Shown: positions 16,421 through 25,700, counted from the first letter of the stretch. The stretch is 64,000 bases of DNA from Carbonactinospora thermoautotrophica (GCF_001543895.1 NZ_JYIJ01000016.1:339379-403378); one strand, 5' to 3'. Notes: generated by a model not told the origin, from the sequence alone. Numbers and translations: made by a program.

Positions 16421-17527
16421 TTACCCGCCGGTACGGCGCTTGCGCCGGGCGCGGCGGACCAGCGCGGCGGTGCCGACGAGGGCCACCGTGGCACCCGCCG
16501 CGCCGAGCGTCGCGGCGGCGTCCTTGCGGCCCAGCCGCCGGGAGGCCACCGCGTGCCGGCCCCGGGTCTGCTCGACCAGCAGCGCCAGCACCTCCTCGTT
16601 GGTGTACCGGGGCTGCCAGCCAGCCGCCCGCAGCCGCGCCGACGGCACCACCCACGGATGCGTGACGAACTGCAGTTCGCTGGCGGGAGCCGGGGTGAGC
16701 CCGAGACGGTGCAGCCGCTCGGCGGTGCCGAACGCGAGCGAACTGGGCAGCTCCAGGCGCCGGATGCCGGAGATCTCCTCCACCTGCTCCTGTTCCAGCC
16801 AGCCGTCGCAGCCCACCGTGACCACGCCTTCGACCAAGCCCAGCGCCGCGCACTCCAGCGCGGACACCAGGTCGTCCACGTGACAGAACTGCCAGCGCGG
16901 ACGGCTGTCTTTGATCACCAGCAGCCGGGGCGCCTCGAAGTGCCGGGTCAGCACGCTGTCCACGTCCGGCCCGACCAGCGTCGCGGGCCGCACGACGGTG
17001 ACGGTGAGACCCGGGTGCGATCGGGGAGCGCGGGCGGCGAGCCGCTCCATCTCCAGCAGGTCCGACAGCAGCGGCCCCTCAGGGTCGGCGCGCAGCGGGG
17101 CGTCCTCGTCCAGCGGCACCGGGTTGTCCGGCAACGCGCCGTACACCATCGCGCTCGTGCACAGCACGACCCGACGCACGCCCGCCGCGGCCGCCGCGGT
17201 CAGCACCGTCTGGGTGCCGCGCACGTTGAGCGAGGTACGGGCCTGCGGCGGTGTCTCGACCGAAGTGTCGGTCGCCAGGTGCACGACCACGTCCACGCCG
17301 GAGAGCCGGTCGGCGAGGATCGGGTCCCGCACGTCCAGGACCCGCCACGTCACACCGCGCACGTCGCCGCGCCGCTCGTCGACGGCGACCACCTTGCGCA
17401 CCTGCTCGCACGCTGCCAGCCGCTGCGTCAAGGCGCGCCCGACCCCGGACGCGGCGCCAGTCACCGCGACGACCGGGCGCCCGCGCGGAATGCGCCCTGA
17501 GCGAACCACCGAGCCTTGGGAACTCAC
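16421..17527 (-). CDS. Atypical extended SDR, NAD-dependent epimerase/dehydratase-like
   Basis: The 368-residue protein has a Rossmann fold with VVAVTGAASGVGRAL near residue 20 and DVVVHLATDTS near residue 80, typical of extended short-chain dehydrogenases. At the active-site region SAMVYGALPDN is followed by LLSDLLEMERLA. The usual YxxxK is absent, with Leu and Glu at the expected places, so it may bind a nucleotide without being a normal oxidoreductase. A C-terminal membrane helix (LGAAGATVALVGTAALV) precedes a basic tail. The GTG at 17527 has AGGTGAGAGG upstream. It is divergent from the DUF2342 metalloprotease. Confidence 0.75.
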   Translation of the reverse strand: MSSQGSVVRSGRIPRGRPVVAVTGAASGVGRALTQRLAACEQVRKVVAVDERRGDVRGVTWRVLDVRDPILADRLSGVDVVVHLATDTSVETPPQARTSLNVRGTQTVLTAAAAAGVRRVVLCTSAMVYGALPDNPVPLDEDAPLRADPEGPLLSDLLEMERLAARAPRSHPGLTVTVVRPATLVGPDVDSVLTRHFEAPRLLVIKDSRPRWQFCHVDDLVSALECAALGLVEGVVTVGCDGWLEQEQVEEISGIRRLELPSSLAFGTAERLHRLGLTPAPASELQFVTHPWVVPSARLRAAGWQPRYTNEEVLALLVEQTRGRHAVASRRLGRKDAAATLGAAGATVALVGTAALVRRARRKRRTGG

Positions 17528-17622
17528 GGGCCTCTCACCTGGTTACGGTTAAAGCATGTACGAGCCGTGCGACACGTCCCCCATCCTGCCCGAGCGGCTT
17601 CAGTGATCTTCGAGGTGCTCTC

Positions 17623-19059
17623 GTGAACAAGGACGACGACCGCCCCGACGAGGGCAACGACGAGAGCCGGCAGGAGCGGGAGCGCTCCGGTCAACCGCCC
17701 GAGGGCCAGCCGGGCGGCCAGGGTTCCTCCGGCGGCCCGGGATCGTCCGGCGCACAGGGCGCCGGCGGTCTGTTCGGGGTCGGGGACTTCAACCCGTTCG
17801 CGGACCCGCGCAACCCGTTCCTGGCCTTGTTCGGCCAACTGGACCCCCAGGATCTGGGCGCGACGTTCCAACAGCTCGGACAGATGCTGTCCGGCCAGGC
17901 CGGCGGTCCGGTGAACTGGGAGCTGGCCAAACACATCGCCCGCACCGCCCTGGCCAGCCGGACCGACCGCTTCCCCACACAGCAGGAGAGCGTCGAGGTG
18001 GCGGAGGCAGTACGGCTGGCTGAGCTGTGGCTGGACGAGGTCACCACCTTGCCGGCCGGCACGACCGACGCGGTCGCCTGGACCCGCGGCGAGTGGATCG
18101 AGGCGACCCTGCCGGTCTGGCGCCAGCTCGTCGAGCCGGTCGCCAGCCGCGTAGCCGACGCCATGGAGGAGGTCGTGCCCGACGAGGTACGCCAGATGGC
18201 CGGCCCGTTGCTCAGCGTGATGCGCAACCTCGGCGGCTCGCTGTTCGGCGCCCAGCTGGGGCAGGCGCTCGCGACGCTGGCCGGGGAAGTGGTGTCGTCC
18301 ACCGAAATCGGCCTGCCGCTGGGGCCGCCCGGCAAGGCGGCGCTGTTGCCGGCCAACATCGAGGAATTCAGCGCCGGCCTCGGCATCCCAGCCGACCAGG
18401 TGCTGCTGTTCCTGGCGCTGCGCGAGGCCGCGCACCACCGGTTGTTCGCCCACGTGCCGTGGCTGCGCGCCCACCTGCTCGGCGCGGTCGAGGGGTACGC
18501 GCGCGGCATCCGGGTCGACCGGACGCGGCTGGACGAGATGATGGGCCAGTTCGACCTGCACAACCCCGAAGCACTGCAGGAGGCGTTGTTGTCCGGCATG
18601 TTCGAGCCGCGGCAGACGCCGGAGCAGGCGGCGGCCCTGGCCCGCCTGGAGACGGCGTTGGCGCTCGTGGAGGGGTGGGTCGACGCGACTGTGGAGGCGA
18701 CCGCCGGCAAGCGCCTGCCGGCCGCTGCGGCGCTGCGCGAGACGATCCGGCGGCGCCGGGCCTCGGGTGGGCCCGCCGAGCAGACCTTCGCGGCGCTGGT
18801 CGGCCTGGAGCTGCGGCCCCGGCGGCTGCGGGACGCCGCCCGGCTGTGGCACCTGCTCACCGAGCGGCACGGCATCGAGGGACGGGACGCGGTGTGGGGC
18901 CACCCCGACCTGCTGCCCACGGCGGAGGACCTGGACGACCCGGAGTCGTTCGTCGACCGGAGCCAACTCGACCTGTCCGGGCTGCTCGGCGACGCCGAGG
19001 CGGGCGACAACCCGCCCCCGAAGGAACCGCCGGCCGACGAACGCGAGCCGGACCGGTGA
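17623..19059 (+). CDS. DUF2342 zinc-dependent metalloprotease family protein
   Basis: The 478-residue protein starts at a GTG with GAGG upstream. A Gly/Gln/Ser-rich N-terminus leads into GVGDFNPFADPRNPFLALF. The family core contains EVVSSTEIGLPLGPPGKAALLP and the metal-site-like REAAHHRLF. That last motif resembles HExxH only loosely (EAAHH), so proteolysis is a family label rather than demonstrated. The C-terminus is acidic. Its stop overlaps the GTG of the Nudix gene, so they are coupled. It matches the Rv3195 position of the conserved block. Confidence 0.85.
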   Translation: MNKDDDRPDEGNDESRQERERSGQPPEGQPGGQGSSGGPGSSGAQGAGGLFGVGDFNPFADPRNPFLALFGQLDPQDLGATFQQLGQMLSGQAGGPVNWELAKHIARTALASRTDRFPTQQESVEVAEAVRLAELWLDEVTTLPAGTTDAVAWTRGEWIEATLPVWRQLVEPVASRVADAMEEVVPDEVRQMAGPLLSVMRNLGGSLFGAQLGQALATLAGEVVSSTEIGLPLGPPGKAALLPANIEEFSAGLGIPADQVLLFLALREAAHHRLFAHVPWLRAHLLGAVEGYARGIRVDRTRLDEMMGQFDLHNPEALQEALLSGMFEPRQTPEQAAALARLETALALVEGWVDATVEATAGKRLPAAAALRETIRRRRASGGPAEQTFAALVGLELRPRRLRDAARLWHLLTERHGIEGRDAVWGHPDLLPTAEDLDDPESFVDRSQLDLSGLLGDAEAGDNPPPKEPPADEREPDR

Positions 19060-19646
19060 GGGGTTCCCATGGCGGCCTGCGCGCGGCCGCCGTCCGGGTC
19101 CTGTCCACCTGGTCTGCCCCGGACGCGGGCCAGGAGCGCCTGCGCGTCGAGTACCTGGCGCACCTGGACCGGTACGCCGACGGCGTCTGGCGGTCCTGCA
19201 CGGCCGGGCACGTGACCGCGAGCGCGGTGGTGTTCGACGCGGCGGGTGAGCGCGTGCTGCTCACGTTGCACCCCAAGGTCGGCCTGTGGGTGCAGATGGG
19301 CGGGCACTGCGAGGAGCACGACGCGTCGCTGGAGGAGGCCGCCCTGCGGGAGGCGACCGAGGAGTCCGGCATCCGCGGGCTGCGGCTGCTTCCCGGCCCG
19401 GTGCGGCTGGACCGGCACGCCGTACGCTGCGGCCCGCTCGGACGCTGCAGCGAGCACCTGGACGTGCAGTACGCCGCGGTCGCCCCCGCGGGGGCGACCG
19501 AGCGGATCAGCGCCGAGTCCCTGGAGTTGCGCTGGTTCCCGGCAGACGCCCTGCCTGACCGCACCGATGCCGCCCTGCGCGACCTGGTCGCCGCCGCGCG
19601 CCCGCTGGTCAACCGGGTGGGAGCGCCACGGCGAACTCGACCGTGA
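19056..19646 (+). CDS. Nudix hydrolase
   Basis: The 196-residue protein begins at a GTG that overlaps the metalloprotease stop (GTGA), so it should be translated with it. A Nudix-type box reads GGHCEEHDASLEEAALREAT then EESG. The REx-x-EE metal-binding core is intact, while the spacing before it follows the GGH variant common in actinobacteria. The core strand is TASAVVFDAAGERVLL. It should hydrolyse a nucleoside diphosphate derivative; the substrate cannot be deduced. Its last 38 bases overlap the convergent yceI gene. Confidence 0.85.
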   Translation: MRGSHGGLRAAAVRVLSTWSAPDAGQERLRVEYLAHLDRYADGVWRSCTAGHVTASAVVFDAAGERVLLTLHPKVGLWVQMGGHCEEHDASLEEAALREATEESGIRGLRLLPGPVRLDRHAVRCGPLGRCSEHLDVQYAAVAPAGATERISAESLELRWFPADALPDRTDAALRDLVAAARPLVNRVGAPRRTRP

Positions 19647-20163
19647 CGTCGTCGCTGAGCCTGAGCGCGCCGAGGAACGCCGAGTAAGGCTTGATCCCCC
19701 ACCGGCTCTGGACGACCGTCGTCGTGCCGTGTATCCGCCCGTCGTCGGACACGGCCGCGCGCACCGTGACCGGACGGGTCACGCCCATGATGGTGAGGTC
19801 GCCCTCGATCGTGAACGACTGTTCCGTTCCGGCGACCCGCGTCGACCGGAAGGCGATCTCCGGGTACCGGCCGGTATGAAGGATCTTCTCACGGGTGATC
19901 CGCTGGATGTCCGCCCGGTCGGAGTCGGTGAGCGGCTTCACACCCCCGGTCCCCTCCCGGACCTCCAACGAGTCGGCGTCGACGGTCACGGTCACCGAGG
20001 AGTTCGCCGGGTCATCGGGGTCCACCGTGGCGCTGCCCTCCCACCGGGTGGCCTCGATGGTGAGGTCGTGACCCATCTTCGCGCCCAGGCCGGCGCGGCG
20101 TGTCTTGACCAGGAGCCGGCCGTGTCGCGATCCCAGCTCGTGGACACCGCCGGTGAGGGCCAT
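19609..20163 (-). CDS. YceI family lipocalin-like protein
   Basis: The 184-residue protein has the YceI pattern: an N-terminal strand, GHDLTIEATRWEGSATV, VTVTVDADSLEVREG, then ITREKILHTGRYPEIAF and GDLTIMGVTRPVTV, ending with a beta-strand and ALRLSDDVTVEFAVAL. Such proteins form a beta barrel that binds isoprenoid or other lipids. No signal peptide is visible, so it may be cytoplasmic. It overlaps the Nudix gene tail by tail over 38 bases. Confidence 0.88.
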   Translation of the reverse strand: MALTGGVHELGSRHGRLLVKTRRAGLGAKMGHDLTIEATRWEGSATVDPDDPANSSVTVTVDADSLEVREGTGGVKPLTDSDRADIQRITREKILHTGRYPEIAFRSTRVAGTEQSFTIEGDLTIMGVTRPVTVRAAVSDDGRIHGTTTVVQSRWGIKPYSAFLGALRLSDDVTVEFAVALPPG

Positions 20164-20483
20164 GGTTTCACCCGCTCAGGAGGTGACGCGTCGAAGGCGT
20201 GCGGTAGTCCTTCCAGAATCCCACGCCTGGGCCGGTGGCGTTTCCGGCGAGGTGGCCGAGGCGCCTGAGCCGAGCGCGGCAGGGTGGCGCCCGGGCCCTG
20301 CTCCAAGCCGGCGCGCAGGTCGTCCGGGCCCCGGGCGATGGACAGGCCGGCGGGCGGAGAAGCAGGCAGAACCGCCCCAATACAGCGAATGATCAACGCG
20401 AATGAAGAAAAAGTCGGAATTTAATTCGGCAAACTGTGCAAATCTCTTGCGAATCATCGGACAAACCGGCCAAGCTGGTCGCC
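20164..20483. other. Intergenic region with Lrp promoter candidate
   Basis: No gene is supported across these 320 bases. The last 90 are AT-rich and contain GAATT-T-AATTC (20417-20427) followed by GCAAACTGTGCAAATCTCTTGCG-like sequence, a plausible autoregulatory site of the downstream Lrp-type gene. The first 200 bases show no clear signal. Confidence 0.4.
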
Positions 20484-20972
20484 GTGCCGAATAACGCACC
20501 GCACGAGTTGGACACCGTCGACTGGGCGATCCTGCGCACCCTGGCGTTCGACGGCCGCATCCCCAACAGCGCGCTTGCCGAGGCCGTGGGCGTGGCACCG
20601 TCGACGTGCCTGGCACGCGTCCGATCCCTGCGGGAGCGCGGGGTGATTCGCGGCTTTCACGCCGACATCGACCTGGCCGCCCTCGGGCTGCCGTTGCAGG
20701 CGCTCATCGCGGTACGGCTGCACTCCCACAACCGGGAGGAGGTGGACGCCTTCCGGACGAGGGCGCTCGGGCTACCCGGCGTGCTGTCGGTGTTCCACGT
20801 GGCCGGCGTCGACGACTACCTGCTGCACGTGGCCGCGGCCAGCCCGGACGCACTGCGGGACTTCGTGCTCGACTACCTGACCGGGCACCCGGTCGTCCAG
20901 CACGCGCAGACCAGTCTGATCTTCGAACACGTCCGGGGATCCGCCCCGTTCCAGCCGCCAGCCGGCGGCTGA
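20484..20972 (+). CDS. Lrp/AsnC family transcriptional regulator
   Basis: The 162-residue protein has an AsnC-type helix-turn-helix (LDTVDWAILRTLAFDGRIPN to CLARVRSLRERGVIRG). A C-terminal ligand-binding alpha-beta domain contains VDDYLLHVAAASPDALRDF. The GTG at 20484 (VPNNAPHELD) is chosen; an in-frame GTG at 20436 adds 16 residues. Such regulators usually sense an amino acid and often control themselves. An AT-rich palindromic leader lies just upstream. No obvious amino-acid gene adjoins it, so the regulon is unclear. Confidence 0.88.
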   Translation: MPNNAPHELDTVDWAILRTLAFDGRIPNSALAEAVGVAPSTCLARVRSLRERGVIRGFHADIDLAALGLPLQALIAVRLHSHNREEVDAFRTRALGLPGVLSVFHVAGVDDYLLHVAAASPDALRDFVLDYLTGHPVVQHAQTSLIFEHVRGSAPFQPPAGG

Positions 20973-21164
20973 GGCCGCGGCGCGGCGAGCCGGGCCGGCG
21001 CGGGCGGCGAGCGCCACCAGACCCCGCCGTCCACCGGGCAGGCGGCGACCTTCGCCGTCCCCAGCGCCCGGAACAGCTTGGCGACGGGCGACGACGGCAG
21101 GCCCGGGTCGACCGCAGGACCGGCGCGGCCGGTCGGGCGAGGACGGCCGCGGCGAGGCGTGCGG

Positions 21165-21740
21165 TTATTGGTCGGTCTCGTCGGACCACTCCAGCCCCTG
21201 CGCGGCGGCCACCCCGTCGAGGTAGCCGCGGGCGCGCTCGGTGCGCGGGTACTTGGCGAGCAACGCCCAGAACTTCGGGCCGTGCCCGGGCACGAGCAGG
21301 TGGGCGAGCTCGTGCAGCAGCACGTAGTCGATCACGTACTGGGGCATGCCGTACAGCCGCCGAGACAGGCGGATGGACCGGTCGGCCGGGGTGCACGAGC
21401 CCCAGCGGGAGAACTGGTTGCCGACCCACCGCACGCTCGCCGGCTGGGCACGCCCGTCCAGGTAGCGGGCGGACAGCTCCCGCGCCCGGCGCAGCAAGGC
21501 GGCGTCGCTCGGGCGCCGACGCTTCTCCTGCGCGGCAAGGCGCTCGAGCATGACCTTGACCCAGCGGGCCTCCTCCGCCCGGCTCATCCGCGCCGGGATC
21601 AGCACGATGACGCGGTCCCCGTCCCGGTAGGCCGACACGGTGCGGCGCCGCCGGGCGCTGCGGCGCACCTCGACGGCTGGATGCGCGTTGCGGCCGCCCC
21701 CTGGCTGGATGCCGAGGTCAGCCCCGCTTTCGAGGGCCAC
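21165..21740 (-). CDS. YgjP-like M48-family zinc metallopeptidase
   Basis: The 191-residue protein contains QFSRWGSCTPADRSIRLSRR and the zinc motif YVLLHELAHLLVPGHGPKFW. The two His and Glu of HELAH plus a downstream His match the YgjP/WLM (DUF45) metallopeptidase domain. It is probably a cytoplasmic peptidase. The first 25 residues are low complexity, and an internal start such as VEVRRSARRRR is possible. It faces the Lrp gene and is divergent from the desaturase fusion. Confidence 0.85.
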   Translation of the reverse strand: MALESGADLGIQPGGGRNAHPAVEVRRSARRRRTVSAYRDGDRVIVLIPARMSRAEEARWVKVMLERLAAQEKRRRPSDAALLRRARELSARYLDGRAQPASVRWVGNQFSRWGSCTPADRSIRLSRRLYGMPQYVIDYVLLHELAHLLVPGHGPKFWALLAKYPRTERARGYLDGVAAAQGLEWSDETDQ

Positions 21741-21870
21741 AGCAAGACGCTACCGCGATTCCGTTCGGACCACCCAGCCGGATCCGTGGGACCGGGTAAC
21801 GCACCGGGTGCGAGCACCGCGAGGGTCATCACACTCCGATTTACCTGCCAGGCTCAATCATCCATCGATC

Positions 21871-21899
21871 TTTACATAGATAGATATTGCGTCTAACTT
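21871..21899 (+). promoter_or_regulatory. Promoter of the desaturase-reductase gene
   Basis: TTTACA (21871-21876) and TAACTT (21894-21899) are separated by 17 bases, giving a start about 30 bases before the gene. ATCTTTACATAGAT overlaps the -35 element as an imperfect palindrome and AGAT is repeated after it, so a repressor could bind there. Confidence 0.6.
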
Positions 21900-21938
21900 T
21901 CGTACAAGAATCGCTCATCTGTATAGCAGGAGGCGCAC

Positions 21939-23990
21939 GTGTCCGACGGCAGGGCCGTGGCGACGTCCGGAGTCTCCCCGGTGCTCAGCGAGGCGGAAGC
22001 GCAGGCAGTGCGCCGCGGCGTGCCCGATCCCGGGATCCCCCTACCCAGGGTCGCGGTGCCCACGGTCGCGCTGTTCGTCGCTTCCCTGGCGGTGTGGGTG
22101 CTCGCCACGTGGCTGGCGGCCACGCACGCCTCACCGTGGCTGACCATCCCGTTGCACGCGCTGGTCACCTTCACGATGTTCACCGTGCTGCACGAGGCCA
22201 CGCACCATGCTGCCGGCCGCCTGACGTGGGTCAACGAGTTGCTCGGGCGGCTGTCGCTGCCGTTCGTGGCTTGCTACGGGAGCTTCGGGATGGTCCGGTA
22301 CATCCACATCGAGCACCATCGCAACACCAACGAGGACATCCGAACCGACCCGGACGCGTGGACGAGCCACGGGCCAGCGTTCCAGTTGCCCCTCCGGTGG
22401 CTCACCATCGACTTCTGGTACGCCGCGTTCTGGCTGTCCCGGATCCGCCGCCGGCCACGACGCGAGGTGGTGGAGACGCTGGTCCTGGTCGCGGGGAGCG
22501 CAGCCGGGCTGGTGGTCGCGATCGCATCAGGTCACCTGTGGGAACTCGCGGTGCTCTACCTCGTGCCGCAGCGGATCGGACTCTTCGTACTGGCGTGGTG
22601 GTTCGACTGGCTGCCGCATCACGACCTGCCGTACACCGCGAAGCAGGACCGGTTCCGCTCCACCCGCGTGCGGGTCGGCCTGGAATGGCTGCTGACACCG
22701 ATGATGCTGTACCAGAACTACCACCTGGTGCACCACCTGCACCCGGCCATCCCCTTCTACCGCTACATCACGGCGTGGCAGCGCAACCAGGACGTCTACC
22801 TCGCCCACGAGGTGCCCATCGCGACCGCCTGGGGCCGTGAGCTGACCGCCTCGGAGTACCGCGCGTGGCGCCGGCTGACCTCGTCCTTCTACGCCGAGGA
22901 CGCCGTTGAGCCAGCCGCCGCGGCGCGGCGCGGCCGGTTCCACCGGCTGACGGTGTCCGACGTCCGGCGGCTGACCCCGGACGCCGTCTCGATCAGCTTC
23001 GACATACCGCGGCACCTGCGCGAGGAGTACCGCTTCAAGCCCGGCCAGCACCTGACGCTGCGTGCCGAGATCGACGGCCGCGAGGTCCGACGCACGTACT
23101 CGATCTGCACCGCGGCGACCTCCGACCTGGTGCGGATCGCGGTCAAGCGCGTCCCGGGCGGGGTGTTCTCCACTCACCTCTGCGAGCGGGTCGGCGTGGG
23201 TGACGTGCTCGAGGTCATGCCGCCGGCCGGCCGGTTCACCCTGGTCCCGGCCGAGGGGAACGCCAAGCACTACGTGGGCATCGCGGCGGGCAGCGGCATC
23301 ACACCCGTCATCTCCATGCTCAGCACCGCGCTGCTGGTGGAGGACGGCAGCCGCTTCACCCTGCTCTACGGCAACCGCACCGCGGAGTCGATCATGTTCC
23401 GGGACGAGCTGGAGATGCTCGTCCGGCAGTTCGAAGGACGGCTGCGCGTCGTGCACTTCCTCTCCGGCGACGAGGCCCGCCACACGCCGTCGACCGGTTT
23501 CGAGGAGGTGGTGCCGGGCCGCATCGACCCGGAGAAGCTGACCTCGCTGCTGCGCGGCCGGCTCGCCCCGGACAAGGTCGACGACTGGTTCCTGTGCGGC
23601 CCCCAAGACCTGGTGGACCAGACCAGGGAGTTGCTCCTCGCGCACGGGGTCGCAGCCGAAAAGGTGCACGTCGAGCTGTTCCACACGGTGAGCCGGACTC
23701 GCGCCATCGGGCGAACCAGCGCCATCACGGCCACGATCGACGGTCGCCGCGCCAGCGTGACCTCCGAAGGCACCGAGTCCGTGCTGGAAGCCGTGCTGCG
23801 TTCGGGCGCGGATGCGCCGTACGCGTGCATGGGCGGCGCCTGCGGCACATGCCGGGCCAAGGTGCTCCGCGGCACGGTGGACATGGAACTCAACTACGCG
23901 CTGAGCGAGGCCGAGGTCCACGCGGGGTACGTGCTCACCTGCCAGTCCCGGCCCACCAGTGAGCGCCTCGACGTCGACTACGACGCCTGA
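21939..23990 (+). CDS. Membrane fatty-acid desaturase/hydroxylase fused to its reductase
   Basis: The 683-residue protein joins two enzymes. Residues 1-315 form a membrane desaturase/hydroxylase with the histidine boxes HEATHH, HIEHH and, after YQNYHLV, HHLHP, which hold a di-iron centre. Residues about 330-580 are an FAD/NAD(P)H ferredoxin-reductase module with RRTYSIC and a nucleotide loop at GIAAGSGITPV. Residues about 590-683 are a plant-type 2Fe-2S ferredoxin with CMGGACGTC and the last Cys in LTCQSRP. One chain thus carries the route from NAD(P)H to the di-iron site. The GTG has a perfect AGGAGG 6 bases upstream. The substrate, a lipid, carotenoid or other alkyl group, is unknown. Confidence 0.88.
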   Translation: MSDGRAVATSGVSPVLSEAEAQAVRRGVPDPGIPLPRVAVPTVALFVASLAVWVLATWLAATHASPWLTIPLHALVTFTMFTVLHEATHHAAGRLTWVNELLGRLSLPFVACYGSFGMVRYIHIEHHRNTNEDIRTDPDAWTSHGPAFQLPLRWLTIDFWYAAFWLSRIRRRPRREVVETLVLVAGSAAGLVVAIASGHLWELAVLYLVPQRIGLFVLAWWFDWLPHHDLPYTAKQDRFRSTRVRVGLEWLLTPMMLYQNYHLVHHLHPAIPFYRYITAWQRNQDVYLAHEVPIATAWGRELTASEYRAWRRLTSSFYAEDAVEPAAAARRGRFHRLTVSDVRRLTPDAVSISFDIPRHLREEYRFKPGQHLTLRAEIDGREVRRTYSICTAATSDLVRIAVKRVPGGVFSTHLCERVGVGDVLEVMPPAGRFTLVPAEGNAKHYVGIAAGSGITPVISMLSTALLVEDGSRFTLLYGNRTAESIMFRDELEMLVRQFEGRLRVVHFLSGDEARHTPSTGFEEVVPGRIDPEKLTSLLRGRLAPDKVDDWFLCGPQDLVDQTRELLLAHGVAAEKVHVELFHTVSRTRAIGRTSAITATIDGRRASVTSEGTESVLEAVLRSGADAPYACMGGACGTCRAKVLRGTVDMELNYALSEAEVHAGYVLTCQSRPTSERLDVDYDA

Positions 23991-24434
23991 GGAGGCCACA
24001 CGCTGGCCCCGCGCGGGGCCAGCCGCCACGACATCCGGTCACCTCCGCCCACAGCGCGAGCGGGGCGTCAGCGGCTGCGATCCACGATCCGCGGAGGTCC
24101 GCTCGTCACGCCGTGGAACCGCCTATCCGCTCGCCGCCGTGGACGCGGCGGCCACCTCGCCGACGACGACCGGGCTTCGGCTACACGAAGCCGCGCGTCG
24201 ACCACCGCCTGGGGAGGACGCGGATCGGCTGTTGCGGCGCCCGGTTGCACCCGGCAAGCGGATTCGCCCGACTTCGCCCGCTGCCTGAATTGTCCAGAGA
24301 TGGGCGATGAAACGTTGACTCGGCATGTACCGCGCCCGTACGTTCGGTGTATCGAAGCCCTCGCGCAGGGGCGTCCATTCGCAAGGGGAAGGCGAGTGGC
24401 CGCTACTCCGGGGGCTTCGGCCTTCGCTACCGGA
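23991..24434. other. Intergenic region, no gene seen
   Basis: This 444-base stretch has no supported gene. Its left end holds a strong hairpin (24002-24023). The rest has short open frames without ribosome sites or coding character. Confidence 0.5.
24002..24023 (+). terminator. Hairpin after the desaturase fusion gene
   Basis: A perfect 22-base palindrome, with left arm GCTGGCCCCGC, begins 11 bases after the stop. It is probably the terminator, although no T tract follows. Confidence 0.6.
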
Positions 24435-25235
24435 TCAGCGCCCGGAGAAACGCGGCCGCCGCTTCTCCCGCTGCGCCCGCAGGCCCTCGTGCAGGTCCTC
24501 CGTCGCCAGCGTCACCGGCTGCGCCAGCGCCTCCCAGCGCAGTGCGTCCTCCAGCGAGGCATGCCCGCCGTTCGCGAGCGCCACCTTGGTGAGCCGGGTC
24601 GCGATCGGCGCCATGCCCGCCACCCGCTCGGCGACGCCCACGACCTCGTCCAGCAGCTTCTCGCCCGGGAAGACGCGGTTGACCAGCCCCAGGCCGACCG
24701 CCTCCGTGCCCGTGACCGCACGGCCGGTGAGCAGCAGTTCGCGCGCGACCGCCAGGCCGGCGACCTCGGGCAGCAGCCACGTGGCGGCCATGCCCGGGTG
24801 CAGGCCAAGGGCGGTGAACGGGACCGCGATCTTCGCGTCCTCAGCCGCGTAGCGCAGGTCGCAGGCGAGCGCCAGGCACGCGCCGGCCCCGACGGCCGGC
24901 CCGTTGATCGCGGCGATCGTCGGCACCTCCAGATCCCGGATCGACAGCCACGTCCGGTAGAAGGGCAGCATCCGGTCGCGGAGCTGGTCGACGGTGGCAT
25001 CGGGCTCCGAACCGATCCAGCCGGTGTCGCCGCCGGAGCAGAACGCGGTGCCGGCACCGGTCACGACCACGCACCGCACCGACCGGTCGCTGCGCAGCTC
25101 GTCCATCAGCCGGCGCCACGATTCGGTCATCGGAGCGGACATGGCGTTGCGCCGCTCGGGTAGATCCAGCGTTACCAGCACGATGCCGCTGTCACGGCGG
25201 TCGACACGCAGATGCTCCAGGGCCAGTTCAGTCAT
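24435..25235 (-). CDS. Enoyl-CoA hydratase/isomerase family protein
   Basis: The 266-residue protein is a crotonase-fold enzyme. It shows VVVTGAGTAFCSGGD (first oxyanion strand) and INGPAVGAGACLALACDLRYA (second oxyanion loop). At the usual catalytic Glu positions GLHPGMAATWLLPEVAG retains only the second, as in many isomerases and other crotonases. It should act on an acyl-CoA; the reaction cannot be fixed. The ATG at 25233-25235 is used. It is divergent from a zinc-ribbon gene and converges on the desaturase fusion across a gap. Confidence 0.85.
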   Translation of the reverse strand: MTELALEHLRVDRRDSGIVLVTLDLPERRNAMSAPMTESWRRLMDELRSDRSVRCVVVTGAGTAFCSGGDTGWIGSEPDATVDQLRDRMLPFYRTWLSIRDLEVPTIAAINGPAVGAGACLALACDLRYAAEDAKIAVPFTALGLHPGMAATWLLPEVAGLAVARELLLTGRAVTGTEAVGLGLVNRVFPGEKLLDEVVGVAERVAGMAPIATRLTKVALANGGHASLEDALRWEALAQPVTLATEDLHEGLRAQREKRRPRFSGR

Positions 25236-25424
25236 GCCCCGGAGGGTAGCGGGTGGATCGCGCGGGCGTGTCGGCCGGTAGCGGGTACGGGTACCACGGA
25301 GCGACCGGGTGCGCCGGGCCTCGGGGCCGCGTCGAGCGACATCCGCGCATCGGGTGCGCCAACGGGGCACGAGCTGCCGCAGAGGAACGGCGGCCGGCAC
25401 GGCATGGAGATCGAGGAGGACCCG

Positions 25425-25583
25425 ATGGCCGAGACGTACGAGGGCGAGGCCTACTGCGTCAAGTGCAAGGAGAAGCGTGAATTCAAGGGAGAGGTCAAGG
25501 TCACCGAGTCCGGGCGGCGCATGGCCCAAGGGACCTGCCCCGTCTGCGGCACCAAGTTGAACCGCATCCTGGGAAAGGCTTGA
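25425..25583 (+). CDS. DUF5679 zinc-ribbon protein
   Basis: The 52-residue protein has two CxxC pairs, YCVKCKEKR and TCPVCGTKL, separated by about 24 residues with a basic EVKVTESGRRMAQG between them. This is a zinc ribbon of the DUF5679 type. The ATG at 25425 has GAGGAGG 6 bases upstream; an in-frame ATG 7 codons earlier is less likely. It is upstream of the ThiF-like gene in the same direction, with a DnaA-box cluster between. It probably binds nucleic acid or protein, but no function is known. Confidence 0.8.
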   Translation: MAETYEGEAYCVKCKEKREFKGEVKVTESGRRMAQGTCPVCGTKLNRILGKA

Positions 25584-25700
25584 GCACTGGTCACACCCGG
25601 GAGGCGGCCAGCGCTAGCGAGCGCGGTCCCGCGGTCTTGCGTCCGGTCTCCCGGCGCGTCTCCGGCATGCCCGGTCCGACCGCCGCAGCCCGGGTATTGG

